DNA from: Anaerolineales bacterium
GTDB lineage: Bacteria > Chloroflexota > Anaerolineae > Anaerolineales > Villigracilaceae
Assembly: GCA_013140605.1 (NCBI GenBank)
Contig: JABFSL010000097.1
Coordinates: 1-55,493, forward strand
DNA: 55,493 nt
Reading direction: 5' to 3'
Of the stretch, positions 33,468-42,972 are shown piece after piece. The notes below the pieces were generated by a model. That model ran no database searches. It saw nothing but the letters and a program-made list of their open reading frames with translations, and was not told the origin of the DNA. Position 1 is the stretch's first letter. Each line of letters opens with the position of its first letter. The position numbers and the translations under genes are program-made.

Positions 33468-34193
33468 ATGACTCAAGTCCAACTCTTCGTCACCTGTCTC
33501 GTCGATTCATTCTTCCCGAAAACTGGTCAGGCCGTCGTGGATGTTCTCTCCCGCCTCGGCATTGACGTGGACTTCGCCCGTGAGCAAACCTGCTGCGGAC
33601 AGCCTCAATTCAACGCAGGTCTCCGCAAAGACGCGCGTGCCATCGCGGAACACACCATAAAAGTTTTTGAGAAAACAACAGGAGATATTGTCACACCGTC
33701 TGGTTCATGCGCGCACATGTTCAGGCATAACTATACAGAACTATTTGAAGGGGATTCGAACTGGCATCCGCGCGCAAAAGCGCTCGCCGCGCGGACTTAT
33801 GAATTCACAGAATATCTCGTGGATAAATTAGGCGTTACTGATGTCGGCGCAAAATGGGATGGAATGTTAACCTATCATCCATCCTGTCATACCCTGCGCG
33901 GAATCAACGTGGATAAACAACCGCGCGCATTGCTGGCAAATGTTCAAGGCTCAACTCTCGTGGAACTTCCGCAAGCGGAAGAATGCTGCGGCTTCGGCGG
34001 CATCATGTCTGTGGAGCACCCTGAACTTTCAGCAGAATGGCTAAAGCGCAAGATCAGCAACTTGGAAGCGAGTCAGTCTCCGACTTTAGTCGTGACCGAT
34101 GCGGGTTGTCTCATGCACATCGCAGGCGGATTGAATCGGCAGAAGAAAAGTCAACGCGTGATGCATATCGCGGAAGTGTTAAATCAGAGGTAA
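33468..34193 (+). CDS. LutA-like CCG-domain iron-sulfur oxidoreductase subunit
   Basis: 241 residues with two CCG domains: CCGQPQFNAG (C42, C43) and ECCGFGG (about 170), the cysteine-rich motifs that bind an unusual iron-sulfur cluster in heterodisulfide-reductase and lactate-oxidase subunits. It matches LutA of the LutABC L-lactate dehydrogenase. The LutB-LutC fusion follows two genes later, so the set LutA, LutB, LutC is complete apart from the inserted methyltransferase and phosphatase. Confidence 0.9.
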   Translation: MTQVQLFVTCLVDSFFPKTGQAVVDVLSRLGIDVDFAREQTCCGQPQFNAGLRKDARAIAEHTIKVFEKTTGDIVTPSGSCAHMFRHNYTELFEGDSNWHPRAKALAARTYEFTEYLVDKLGVTDVGAKWDGMLTYHPSCHTLRGINVDKQPRALLANVQGSTLVELPQAEECCGFGGIMSVEHPELSAEWLKRKISNLEASQSPTLVVTDAGCLMHIAGGLNRQKKSQRVMHIAEVLNQR

Positions 34194-34195
34194 AT

Positions 34196-34909
34196 ATGTT
34201 CTCGAAATCAGCAAATTACTATGATGATATTTATGCTTCCATTGACAAGGATTATTCTGTGGAAACCAAAAAGCTGCAAAAATTTATCCAGAAGCACAAA
34301 AAGTCAGGCGGGCATAAACTTTTGGATGTGGCTTGCGGAACAGGCACACATGCGAACCTGCTCAACCAGCACTATCACGTCGAGGGCATTGACCTTGATT
34401 CAAAAATGCTGTCCGTTGCGCGCAAAAAATACCCGGGCATTAAATTTCATCATGGCGATATGCTTGATTTCACATTGAATCACAAATTTGATGTCATTAC
34501 CTGCCTGTTCAGTTCCATCGGTTATGTCAGGACAAAATCCAACCTTGCCAAAGCCATCCGCAATATGGCTGGACATTTATTACCAGGGGGAGTCTTGCTG
34601 GTTGAACCCTGGTTTTCATCGGACCAATGGAACGTGGGGCACATCCACATGACAGTTGTGAACCGCGATGACCTGAAAATTGCCCGCATGAGTCGCAGTT
34701 CACGCAGGGGTAATATCTCCATGATCGAATTTCAATATCTGATCGGAACATCGAAGAAAATCGAATACACCACTGAAACCCATAAATTGGGATTATTCTC
34801 CCACAAGGATTATCTCGACGCATTTGAAACTGCCGGGTTGAAGACAACCCACGACGCAAAAGGTTTGGATGGACGCGGATTGTATATTGGCACGAAATCT
34901 GTTGAATGA
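34196..34909 (+). CDS. SAM-dependent methyltransferase (class I)
   Basis: 237 residues from the ATG at 34196, two bases after the lutA-like stop; the frame is open upstream but only inside lutA. Motif I is LLDVACGTGTHANLL, motif II DVITCLFSSIGY, motif III LLPGGVLLVEPW. The start MFSKSANYYDDIYASIDKDY and length fit small-molecule methyltransferases. The substrate is unknown. It overlaps the phosphatase gene by ATGA (34906-34909), so the cluster is translated together. Confidence 0.88.
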   Translation: MFSKSANYYDDIYASIDKDYSVETKKLQKFIQKHKKSGGHKLLDVACGTGTHANLLNQHYHVEGIDLDSKMLSVARKKYPGIKFHHGDMLDFTLNHKFDVITCLFSSIGYVRTKSNLAKAIRNMAGHLLPGGVLLVEPWFSSDQWNVGHIHMTVVNRDDLKIARMSRSSRRGNISMIEFQYLIGTSKKIEYTTETHKLGLFSHKDYLDAFETAGLKTTHDAKGLDGRGLYIGTKSVE

Positions 34910-35460
34910 AAGAAACCTCAAAGTACAACTTTGTAAAAGTAGGCAACGGACGAATTGCCCTTAACCACCGTCCACGCGGAGTGGATTTTCCGCACCTGCG
35001 TGAGATGGGTTGTACGCATATTGTCACCCTGCTAAAAGAAAAAGAACACGCCGAAAGCTATGGTGACATGGCAAAAAAGGCGGGCATCAACTGGATCTGG
35101 CTGCCAGTTCCCAATGGCAACTATCCTGAAGGAGAAGTTCACGAACGGCTTCTTCAAGCCATGCCGCAACTCTCGCAATTACTGGATGAAGGCGGCTCTC
35201 TTCTGATTCATTGTTCGGCGGGCATTCATCGCACAGGGACAGTAGCCTATGCACTCTTGCGCTGGAGAGGAATTGGTAGCGAGGAAGCCATGCGCATCAT
35301 TGGCAAGATCCGCAAGGAAACTGCCGAAGGCATGATGGAAAAACGCAGGCGCTGGGGCGACGAAAATGCAAGACAGATCGTTCAACAGGATAAATCATGG
35401 ATACATTCCGTCAAAGAATTCGCGAATCAATTGAAAACGAAACTCTTCAGATCGCGCTAG
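34906..35460 (+). CDS. Dual-specificity-like protein phosphatase
   Basis: 184 residues with the cysteine phosphatase P-loop HCSAGIHRTG (C103, R109) and an upstream THIVTLLKEKEHAE region typical of the dual-specificity/tyrosine group. The general acid is not certain; VPNGNYPEG is the likely loop. It overlaps the methyltransferase by four bases and the LutB-LutC gene by 64 bases. Its role within a lactate cluster is unclear; a sugar or lipid phosphate could be the substrate. Confidence 0.85.
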   Translation: MKETSKYNFVKVGNGRIALNHRPRGVDFPHLREMGCTHIVTLLKEKEHAESYGDMAKKAGINWIWLPVPNGNYPEGEVHERLLQAMPQLSQLLDEGGSLLIHCSAGIHRTGTVAYALLRWRGIGSEEAMRIIGKIRKETAEGMMEKRRRWGDENARQIVQQDKSWIHSVKEFANQLKTKLFRSR

Positions 35461-37418
35461 ACAACAATACCGAGCGTCGTCTGAAAGGACGCGCCGCGGC
35501 ATTTGAGTCAATTCCTGATTGGCGCAAGAGACGCCAGCGCGCACACGCCATCCGCGCGGATGTGATCGAACACCTTGACGAATATCTCGCGCAATTCATC
35601 GCAAAGAACGAAGAGAACGGGGTCATCGTCCATCGCGCAAAGGATGCGGCAGAGGCGATTCAAATTATTTTAGGAATTGCGGACTCCAACGTCTCCAGAC
35701 GTTGGAGTGAAAACAACACCGACGACAGGAGTCGTCGGACTCCATTATTAATTGCCAAATCCAAAAGCATGGTCTCCGAAGAGATCGAATTAAATCATAA
35801 GCTTGAAGCAGAAGGCATCCGCGTCGTCGAAACCGACCTCGGCGAATACATCGTGCAGCTTCGCCACGAAAGGCCAAGTCACATCATCACACCCGCCGCG
35901 CATTTACGCAAAGAGCAGGTCGGGGAGCTCTTCCATGAAAAACTCGGCATTCCATACACAACCGACATTCCTACACTCACCGCGACCGCCCGCAAAGTTC
36001 TGCGCGAAATTTTCCTGACCGCCGATATAGGTTTCAGCGGAGTCAATTTTGGCGTTGCAGAAACAGGCACAGTTTGCATCATCACCAACGAAGGCAACGG
36101 ACGCATGGTCACCACGATCCCGCCTGTCCACATTGCGCTGATGGGCATGGAGCGGCTGGTCCCAAATCTTGAAAATCTTTCGCTCATGCTTTCGCTTCTG
36201 CCCCGCTCCGCAACTGGGCAAAAGTTAACGGTCTATACCCAACTGCTCAACAAGCCTTTGGAGAATCAAACGCGTCACCTCATCATTCTCGATAACGGCC
36301 GCATGCGTTTAAGAAATTCTCCGCTCAAGGAATCTTTGTATTGCATTCGCTGCGGCGCGTGCCTCAACGCCTGTCCCGTTTTCCGCGAACTCAGCGGCCA
36401 CGCCTACATCGGCAAAGATAAATCCATTGCGCCGTATCCCGGTCCCATTGGCTCGGTCATTTCACCGGGCTTGCTCGGTGAAAATTATGTTCAACTCGCG
36501 CAAGCATCGTCACTGTGCGGCGCGTGCAAAGATGCTTGTCCCGTGGATATTGATCTGCCGAAATTACTCACTCGTGTGAGGGCTGGGCAAATCCCGACCG
36601 TGGACAATAGACCGCAGACCGTAGGCGGCGCTGGATTGACCTGGTCAACGAGGTTGGGTCTGCAACTATACGCCCGCCTCGCGACTCACCCGAAGCTATA
36701 TGCGGCCTCACAAAAATTCGCTGCGCTGGGAACTCATCTCCTCTCCCCCCGCTCCCAGTGGATGCGTCTGCCCGCGATTACTGGTTGGGGCTACAGCAAG
36801 GACTTTCCACGTTTTGCTGGGAAAACGTTTAGGGAACAATGGAATAAAAATGATGTCATCCTGAGCGAAGCGAAGGATCTCGGAAATAATGACAGAGACT
36901 CTTCGGTCGCTCTGCTCCCTCAGAGTGACATAAACAAGGTTGAACAATTCACCAACGAACTCACCGCCTTAAGCGGATACGTCACCTTAACCAAAAACCC
37001 AACCCAATCAATCATTGAATTCCTCAACGCGCGCGGAGTCAATAAAATCCATCTTGAGCCGAACACTTTGAAAGAGTCACTTTTGCGCAAAGCGAATATC
37101 GAATTCACCGATACGCCCGACGACAAAATCCTTGTCGGGGTGACGAATGCCATTTGTGGGCTGGCAGATACCGGGTCCGTACTGGAAGCGGACGGCGCGC
37201 TGCATGCGTCACTCTTACCCGAAATCCACATCGCCGTTTTGAAATCCTCCAACATTCTTCCATCATTGTCAGATGCGATGAAGTTCGTAAACGATAAAAG
37301 CGCGGCAGTGTTCATCACCGGGCCATCACGCACCGCAGATATCGAAATGACACTCACCATCGGCGTGCATGGCCCGAAGGAAATTCATGTCTTCGTTGAC
37401 GATTCAAATTCGGGATGA
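35397..37418 (+). CDS. LutB-LutC fusion, lactate-utilisation iron-sulfur protein with LUD domain
   Basis: 673 residues. LutB part about 1-470: an LUD-like N-terminal half, 4Fe-4S motif CIRCGACLNACP (C316, C319, C322, C326) and CGACKDACP (C374, C377, C381). LutC-like LUD domain about 515-673. With the LutA-like protein it would oxidise L-lactate to pyruvate. Two repeats lie in frame: residues about 96-116 (GGACTCCAACGTCT family, 35682-35743) and about 486-512 (VILSEAKDLGNNDRDSSVAL, 36853-36931), the second exactly in the linker between LutB and LutC. The start within the phosphatase gene is supported by the family-typical sequence RQRIRESIENETLQIALDNN. Confidence 0.92.
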   Translation: MDTFRQRIRESIENETLQIALDNNTERRLKGRAAAFESIPDWRKRRQRAHAIRADVIEHLDEYLAQFIAKNEENGVIVHRAKDAAEAIQIILGIADSNVSRRWSENNTDDRSRRTPLLIAKSKSMVSEEIELNHKLEAEGIRVVETDLGEYIVQLRHERPSHIITPAAHLRKEQVGELFHEKLGIPYTTDIPTLTATARKVLREIFLTADIGFSGVNFGVAETGTVCIITNEGNGRMVTTIPPVHIALMGMERLVPNLENLSLMLSLLPRSATGQKLTVYTQLLNKPLENQTRHLIILDNGRMRLRNSPLKESLYCIRCGACLNACPVFRELSGHAYIGKDKSIAPYPGPIGSVISPGLLGENYVQLAQASSLCGACKDACPVDIDLPKLLTRVRAGQIPTVDNRPQTVGGAGLTWSTRLGLQLYARLATHPKLYAASQKFAALGTHLLSPRSQWMRLPAITGWGYSKDFPRFAGKTFREQWNKNDVILSEAKDLGNNDRDSSVALLPQSDINKVEQFTNELTALSGYVTLTKNPTQSIIEFLNARGVNKIHLEPNTLKESLLRKANIEFTDTPDDKILVGVTNAICGLADTGSVLEADGALHASLLPEIHIAVLKSSNILPSLSDAMKFVNDKSAAVFITGPSRTADIEMTLTIGVHGPKEIHVFVDDSNSG

Positions 37419-37437
37419 TAGAATACAGCCCGCTAAC

Positions 37438-37510
37438 GCCCCCATCGTCTAGTGGCCCAGGACGAAGCCCTCTCAAGGCTTAAACCGGGATTCGAATTCC
37501 CGTGGGGGCA
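37438..37510 (+). tRNA. tRNA-Glu (anticodon CTC)
   Basis: A 73-base cloverleaf: acceptor GCCCCCA/TGGGGGC, T arm GGGATTCGAATTCCC, anticodon stem AAGCC/GGCTT with loop CTCTCAA, anticodon CTC at 37472-37474. CCA is not encoded. Confidence 0.95.
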
Positions 37511-37514
37511 CACA

Positions 37515-37553
37515 AATGACAGTCACCCGCTGCGCGCGGTGACTGTCATTTTT
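37515..37553 (+). terminator. Intrinsic terminator of tRNA-Glu
   Basis: A 13-bp perfect stem AATGACAGTCACC / GGTGACTGTCATT followed by T5, starting 5 bases past the tRNA end. A strong rho-independent terminator. Confidence 0.9.
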
Positions 37554-37565
37554 AAAGGATGTATT

Positions 37566-38489
37566 ATGAAACAAACCTCCCAAGCTTCACGCGGATTTAT
37601 GATCGCGCTCACCGCAACCGTGATTTGGTCAACAACGGGCATCCTCATCAGCTACATAAGCAAAACATATTCCCTGCCGTCTTTGGTGCTGGCATTTTGG
37701 CGCGACTTGTTTGTTTCGTTCGGCATGGTGGTTGGGTTGCTTTTATTCAGCCGCGCGCGTTTTCAACTTGACCGCAAGCATTGGGGTTTCATGGTTATGT
37801 ATGGATTGACCCTCGCCATCTTCAATTCCATGTGGACGTTCTCTGTTCAATACAACGGCGCGGCGGTGGCTACGGTCATGGCATTCAGTTCCCCGGCAAT
37901 GACCGCGATCTTGAGCAAAATCGTTTTCAAGGAACATTTTAGCAAAATCAAAATAGTATCGATCCTGCTCAGCCTTGGGGGGATTGTCCTTGTTTCGGGC
38001 GCATACGATCCAGCCGTGTGGAATCTCAATCCATTGGGAATTATTTTCGGATTGATCTCCGGGCTGATGTTTGCCATTTACAATCTCGAAGGCAAACATG
38101 CTTCAGATACAAACATCGATTCATGGACAGCATTGCTTTACAGCTTCGCGTTCGCAACTGTATTTTTATTATTCTTCAATCTTGGGAATGATCTATTAAT
38201 TACAGGGAAAGCGCCTTTTGCAGATATGCTCTGGCTTGGAAATTCTATCCCCGGCTGGGGACTGCTCTTCTTTCTCGGCGTTGCACCCACTCTCGGCGGA
38301 TTTGGACTGTACACATTGAGCATCCGCTATCTCTCCCCCACTACTTCAAATTTGATCGCCACACTCGAACCCGCCTTCACCGCGATCTGGGCTTATTTTT
38401 TATTGAACGAGATTTTGACTGGCATGCAACTCATCGGCGGCATGTTGGTATTGACCGGCGTGATCCTCTTGAGATTTGGCGAACGATAA
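37566..38489 (+). CDS. EamA/DMT-family transporter
   Basis: 307 residues from the ATG at 37566 (MKQTSQASRGFMIALTATVI; AAAGGA upstream). An earlier in-frame start at 37452 would run through the tRNA and is rejected. Ten transmembrane helices in two EamA repeats (WSTTGILISYISKTY near the start; LGVAPTLGGFGLYTLSIRYL and TTSNLIATLEPAFTAIWAYF in the second). These carry metabolites such as amino acids or nucleotides; the substrate cannot be told. Confidence 0.9.
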   Translation: MKQTSQASRGFMIALTATVIWSTTGILISYISKTYSLPSLVLAFWRDLFVSFGMVVGLLLFSRARFQLDRKHWGFMVMYGLTLAIFNSMWTFSVQYNGAAVATVMAFSSPAMTAILSKIVFKEHFSKIKIVSILLSLGGIVLVSGAYDPAVWNLNPLGIIFGLISGLMFAIYNLEGKHASDTNIDSWTALLYSFAFATVFLLFFNLGNDLLITGKAPFADMLWLGNSIPGWGLLFFLGVAPTLGGFGLYTLSIRYLSPTTSNLIATLEPAFTAIWAYFLLNEILTGMQLIGGMLVLTGVILLRFGER

Positions 38490-38490
38490 T

Positions 38491-39261
38491 TTATTTCTGC
38501 TGATTCAGTTCCCAAATAAGGCGAAGCCCATCGAGAGTCAACCAGGGGGCGATGATGTCTATGACTTTGGTTTCCTTCGCGACAACTTCAGCCAGTCCGC
38601 CGGTAGCGACGACTTTCATATCGCTTCCCAGTTCTGACCTGAACCTTGCCACCATTCCTTCGACCATGCTCACATACCCAAACAGTAACCCGGACTGCAT
38701 CGCGTGAACTGTGTTTCGTCCGATCACCGACGGCGGAACTTGCAAGTCAATGCGCGGCAATTTCGCGGCACGGGTGTATAAAGCTTCAGCCGCGAGATTA
38801 ATTCCCGCCGTGATCGCTCCGCCAAGATATTCGCCATCTTTGGTAATGGCGTTGAATGTCGTGGCAGTTCCAAAATCCACCACACAGGCAGGGCCGCCAT
38901 ATAGCTTCATCACCGCCACCGCGTCGCAGACCCGATCCGCGCCAACGGCCTTGGGATCTTCGTAGCGAATCTTAATTCCCGTTTTGATGCCCGTATCCAC
39001 CACCAACGGTTCTTGTTTAAGATATTCGCGGCAGGCTTGAATCACCCTGCCAGTTAATGGCGGAACAACCGACGCGAGTGAAATTCCATTAATTTCCTTT
39101 AGTGTTTTTCCCGCGTTCTGTAATAATCCCAACAACTGCAAACCGTATTCATCGGGCATGCGGTTATTGTCAGTGGCAAGCCGCCAATGCGCGCCGAGTT
39201 GATCGCCCTCGTACAAGCCAAGGGTTAAGTTGGTATTACCAATGTCAATGGTTAGCAGCAT
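38491..39261 (-). CDS. coaX: Type III pantothenate kinase
   Basis: 256 residues. It phosphorylates pantothenate, the first step of coenzyme A synthesis. ASKHA-fold motifs: DIGNTNLTLG (5-14), GADRVCDAVA and DFGTATTFNAI, then GGAITAGINL. It ends one base before the convergent EamA stop and starts just 4 bases after the stop of the methyltransferase-reductase gene upstream on the same strand. Confidence 0.95.
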   Translation of the reverse strand: MLLTIDIGNTNLTLGLYEGDQLGAHWRLATDNNRMPDEYGLQLLGLLQNAGKTLKEINGISLASVVPPLTGRVIQACREYLKQEPLVVDTGIKTGIKIRYEDPKAVGADRVCDAVAVMKLYGGPACVVDFGTATTFNAITKDGEYLGGAITAGINLAAEALYTRAAKLPRIDLQVPPSVIGRNTVHAMQSGLLFGYVSMVEGMVARFRSELGSDMKVVATGGLAEVVAKETKVIDIIAPWLTLDGLRLIWELNQQK

Positions 39262-39265
39262 ATGC

Positions 39266-41104
39266 TTATTTTACCGCTTCTATGATTTCCGCGACCATGT
39301 CATAACGATGGAATTGCGGCATGATGTAAATTCCGCTGGCCCAGGGTTTAATATTTTGAATTAATTCCACGGCAAGCTCCACGCCAACCTTCGCTCCATC
39401 TTCGCCTGCGGATTCAATCCTAGTGCGCGCCTCGTCAGGGATGAAGATGCCTGGCACTTCATGATGCAGGAAATTGGCGTGCCTGGAACTCACAATGGGT
39501 AAAATTCCAGCCAGGATCGGCTTGCTAAATTTGCCATGTTTTGCTTCGTAGGCTTCGAGCAATTTGGGACCATCGTCCATACGATAGATCGGCTGGGTGA
39601 GAAAAAAGTCCACGCCCGCTTTTACTTTGCGATGCAGGTTCTTCACTTCATTATCCACATCCTGCGGGCATAGATTCAAAGCCGCGCCAACGAAAAAGTT
39701 TGTCGGCTGACCAATGCTTGTGCCAGAATGATCCACGCCCATGTTGAATCCCTGTTTGATAAGTTTGATCAAGCCTGATGGAACAAGGTCGTAGTTATCC
39801 ATCGCTTCGGGATAATCACCAATGGAGGTGGGGTCACCCATCACGACAAAGACATTGCGAATACCGAGCGCATGAGCTGCGAGCAAGTCGCCTTGCACAC
39901 GCAGAAGGTTTCGCCCACGGGTGGGGAAATGCAAAGTTGTTTCCACCCCAACCTTCCGTTGGACAAGATCGCACACCGCCCAGGCAGACATACGCATGCG
40001 TGCCATCGGAGAGTCAGCTACATTGATGACATCCGCTCCTGCGTCGGCTAGGAGCGAAGCGCCAGCCAGCAGTTTGTGGGTCGAGAGTCCGCGCGGCGGG
40101 TCCATTTCCACACAAACAGAAAATTTTCCAGAGGAAAGTTTTTGCGCAAGTTGAGTCGGCTGCTCTGCGGGTTCATCCATGGATTCATCATCGGTTAAGA
40201 CAGTAATCGAATCAGTGAAAAGAACTGGCGTTGACTCAAACGCCTTCTTCATCGCGGTGATATGCTGAGGCGTTGTGCCGCAACATCCACCGACAATACT
40301 TGCGCCTGCCTCACGGAACGCAAGCGCATAATCGCCAAAGTAATCTGCATCTGCGGGATACATGATGCGCCCGCCAACCTGCTCGGGCCAGCCCGCATTC
40401 GGCTTGACCCAGAATTTCCCATCAGAGACAGCTTGTTTCATCTGCTTCAAAATACGCAACAACTGCGAAGGGCCGCCCGAACAATTTACGCCGATCACAT
40501 CCGCGCCCGCATCTCTTAATTTTCGCGCCACTTTCATCGGATCATCGCCGAGCAAGGTGCGGTCATCACGCGTAAATGTTACGGATGCGACAACAGGTAA
40601 TTTCGAAACTTCCTTCGCGGCTTTGATCGCTTCCTGAATTTCATACAAGTCGCTCATGGTTTCAATGACGATCAACTCTGCACCAGCATCCGCCAAAGCT
40701 TTCACTTGCTCTGCAAACGCGGCACGCGCTTCTTCGGGCTTCACACGCCCGTACGGAGCAATACGCACCCCAAGCGGACCAATGTCACCAGCCACGAGCA
40801 CATCCTTGAATGATGCAGCCACCGCCCGCTTTGCAAGCTCCACGCCTGCGCGGTTGATCTCAACCACATCATCTTCAAGCCCGTGTTTTTTTAATTTGAA
40901 TCGATTCGCGCCAAATGTATTCGTGATGATCAACTGCGCGCCCGCTTCGATGTATTCACGATGAATATCCGCCACCGCCGCAGGGTTGGTTAAATTTAAT
41001 TCATCAAAACATTTATCAAACCCCACACCGCGCGCATGCAGCATCGTACCCATTGCACCATCAGCGAGAATCGTCCCCAAAGAAAGTTGTTCCAGAAAAT
41101 CCAT
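39266..41104 (-). CDS. Homocysteine methyltransferase - methylenetetrahydrofolate reductase fusion
   Basis: 612 residues. N-terminal about 1-290: homocysteine S-methyltransferase with zinc ligands in GVNCSGGP and VGGCCGTTPQHI. C-terminal about 315-612: MTHFR (MetF-like) with FSVCVEMDPPRG at the start and FFLTQPIYR. It makes methyl-THF and offers a methyl acceptor site; the layout matches the YitJ-type bifunctional protein. It lies downstream of metH on the same strand, so methyl-THF made here can feed MetH. Upstream GT-C-like gene ends 9 bases before its start. Confidence 0.95.
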   Translation of the reverse strand: MDFLEQLSLGTILADGAMGTMLHARGVGFDKCFDELNLTNPAAVADIHREYIEAGAQLIITNTFGANRFKLKKHGLEDDVVEINRAGVELAKRAVAASFKDVLVAGDIGPLGVRIAPYGRVKPEEARAAFAEQVKALADAGAELIVIETMSDLYEIQEAIKAAKEVSKLPVVASVTFTRDDRTLLGDDPMKVARKLRDAGADVIGVNCSGGPSQLLRILKQMKQAVSDGKFWVKPNAGWPEQVGGRIMYPADADYFGDYALAFREAGASIVGGCCGTTPQHITAMKKAFESTPVLFTDSITVLTDDESMDEPAEQPTQLAQKLSSGKFSVCVEMDPPRGLSTHKLLAGASLLADAGADVINVADSPMARMRMSAWAVCDLVQRKVGVETTLHFPTRGRNLLRVQGDLLAAHALGIRNVFVVMGDPTSIGDYPEAMDNYDLVPSGLIKLIKQGFNMGVDHSGTSIGQPTNFFVGAALNLCPQDVDNEVKNLHRKVKAGVDFFLTQPIYRMDDGPKLLEAYEAKHGKFSKPILAGILPIVSSRHANFLHHEVPGIFIPDEARTRIESAGEDGAKVGVELAVELIQNIKPWASGIYIMPQFHRYDMVAEIIEAVK

Positions 41105-41113
41105 GTCACCTCA

Positions 41114-42910
41114 TTATTTTTTCTTGATCACGGCAAACAGCATTTCGCCGCGTTCGATTTTATATACAGTTTTATATTCAGCAAAATTATTTTCATGTTG
41201 ATTATAGCGTATGGAAAAAATTGCATAATCAGGAGATTCGTTTCCTGACGAAACCTGCAAGTCATTACGCAAATATAACTCAGCAATGTGCTGAGGATCG
41301 CCCACAACAATCGTTGCGCCCAAAGGCGCATTGTCATTCAACCAATTCGCCGCCTCACGATACGACGCCGCCCAATAATCCAATTCAAATTTTCCATCTG
41401 GATTCGCAACCAGATTATTGTAATAGACATATTCATACGGATGCAGGCGGATACCCGCGACCACACCGGGCAGGATCAACAACAGCGCGATTCCCGCTTT
41501 AACTTTTGACTGATTCAGCCATCCGAAAACAGACTCCACACCCAAGCCTGCCACGAAAAACACAGGCGGCAGGATAAAAAATATTTGCCGCGTATTATCG
41601 TATAAAGGCGCGCGCGTGATTATCAAAGAAAATAGTGGCAAGACAAACCACAGTAAAGTAGATGCCAAAGCCATATTGTTTTTACAAAGCGCGAACAAAC
41701 CAACTACAAACAAAGGCCAAACAGGTTCAGTGAACTGAATGGCAAGTAAAACAGGAATATAGGATAAAGGCAAATTCGTCGAGGAATAATATTGTCCGTT
41801 AAAAAGGACTTGTCCCTTCCACGGGTATTGCGACATTACCTGAAAACTTTCAAGCAGCCGCGCTGACGGATTCGGCCAGAGATACGGCCAGGTAATGTAC
41901 ATGGTGATGATGGCAAGGATGGCGTAGGATGTTAAGACAAAAATGAAAGTGTTACGTGTTGCGTGTTTGGTGGTCGAGTAGGCGGTGTTCGTCCGCAGTA
42001 TCGAGACTCGGAATGCGTAATAAACAACGATCAACCCTGCCAGCGGGCCAAGAATGCGGGTGGAGGCTGTAATACCGAGGATGATTGCAGAAGGCAGAAT
42101 GCGGAATACAGATGGCAGATGGCGGCGGGCAGAAAATAAAAGAATGGAAGAAGAAAGAAGAAAGAAGATCGAACGCGCCCAAAGGAAAAACACAAAATAT
42201 CTTTGAATGTAAACTTCAGGCTCAACCTTGTGAATATCAGATGCGATCAGAGAAATGATATTCGTTTCGCCAGATGCGGCAGAGCGGACAAGATTCTCAA
42301 TGAGCAGGCGAAATGCATCAGTGAAGAGATATAAAGAGAAAACAGAAACAAGCCAGAGCGCGGAAAGACTGAGGAGAGTCCGCCTAGCAGATTGAGTCAA
42401 CGAGTCAAATGAAATCAGTTGGGAAGAGTCCACCATCCTGAATCCAAAAGAAAGACTCAATAAAAAAAGACTCATAAAGGGAATATCTTTGGGACTAAAA
42501 AAGGCATGTCCCCAGAAAAGCGGTTGGGTGAGAAAAAGCATAGTTGCTGTAATTGCCGCAAGTTGATTCATCCAACGTTTTGCAATATCGTGAAATGCCC
42601 AAACGCCTGCAAGGAAAACAAGATAATAAATGAAATGGCGATAATCTGAGATGAGCCAGTTGGGATTAAATGAATGGAGCAAGTTGGCTGTAAGTGAAGT
42701 AAAAATTACAAACGCGGGTCCGTAATTATCGTACGTGTTGCCCGTGACAATGATCTCACCTTGCTTCGGCCAGGTGCTGTAAGACTCGAGCGCATGGCCG
42801 GCGTATCTATAGAATTGCAATTCATCCCACGATTCGCTATAGTGACGCGTGATGCTTGCGCCAAGAATAGCAAGGAATAAAAAGATGAAAGTAATATAAT
42901 GCTTCTTCAT
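41114..42910 (-). CDS. GT-C-type glycosyltransferase-like membrane protein
   Basis: 598 residues from the ATG at 42910 (MKKHYITFIFLFLAILG), about eleven transmembrane helices. An acidic pair in the first loop (HYSESWDELQFYRYAG) and LVFLAGVWAFHDIAKRW fit lipid-linked-sugar GT-C transferases (GT39/ArnT-like); FSPKDIPFMSLFLLSL follows. A short C-terminal soluble domain ends with YNQHENNFAEYKTVY. Two in-frame stretches look like repeat insertions: RRHLPSVFRILPSAII (about 257-275) and NTAYSTTKHATRNT (about 307-322). It sits between metH and the MTHFR fusion without functional link. Confidence 0.85.
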   Translation of the reverse strand: MKKHYITFIFLFLAILGASITRHYSESWDELQFYRYAGHALESYSTWPKQGEIIVTGNTYDNYGPAFVIFTSLTANLLHSFNPNWLISDYRHFIYYLVFLAGVWAFHDIAKRWMNQLAAITATMLFLTQPLFWGHAFFSPKDIPFMSLFLLSLSFGFRMVDSSQLISFDSLTQSARRTLLSLSALWLVSVFSLYLFTDAFRLLIENLVRSAASGETNIISLIASDIHKVEPEVYIQRYFVFFLWARSIFFLLSSSILLFSARRHLPSVFRILPSAIILGITASTRILGPLAGLIVVYYAFRVSILRTNTAYSTTKHATRNTFIFVLTSYAILAIITMYITWPYLWPNPSARLLESFQVMSQYPWKGQVLFNGQYYSSTNLPLSYIPVLLAIQFTEPVWPLFVVGLFALCKNNMALASTLLWFVLPLFSLIITRAPLYDNTRQIFFILPPVFFVAGLGVESVFGWLNQSKVKAGIALLLILPGVVAGIRLHPYEYVYYNNLVANPDGKFELDYWAASYREAANWLNDNAPLGATIVVGDPQHIAELYLRNDLQVSSGNESPDYAIFSIRYNQHENNFAEYKTVYKIERGEMLFAVIKKK

Positions 42911-42972
42911 AAAAATAAGTATACATGGAAACAGGAACACAGATGCGTGTGCACTGTGTTCCTGTTTATGTT

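Noticed and set aside
34037-34195. N-terminal extension of the methyltransferase
   Set aside because: It overlaps the lutA-like gene in another frame; the ATG at 34196 follows the lutA-like stop by two bases.
37452-37565. N-terminal extension of the EamA transporter
   Set aside because: It would be translated from the tRNA-Glu gene and its terminator; the ATG at 37566 has a good RBS.
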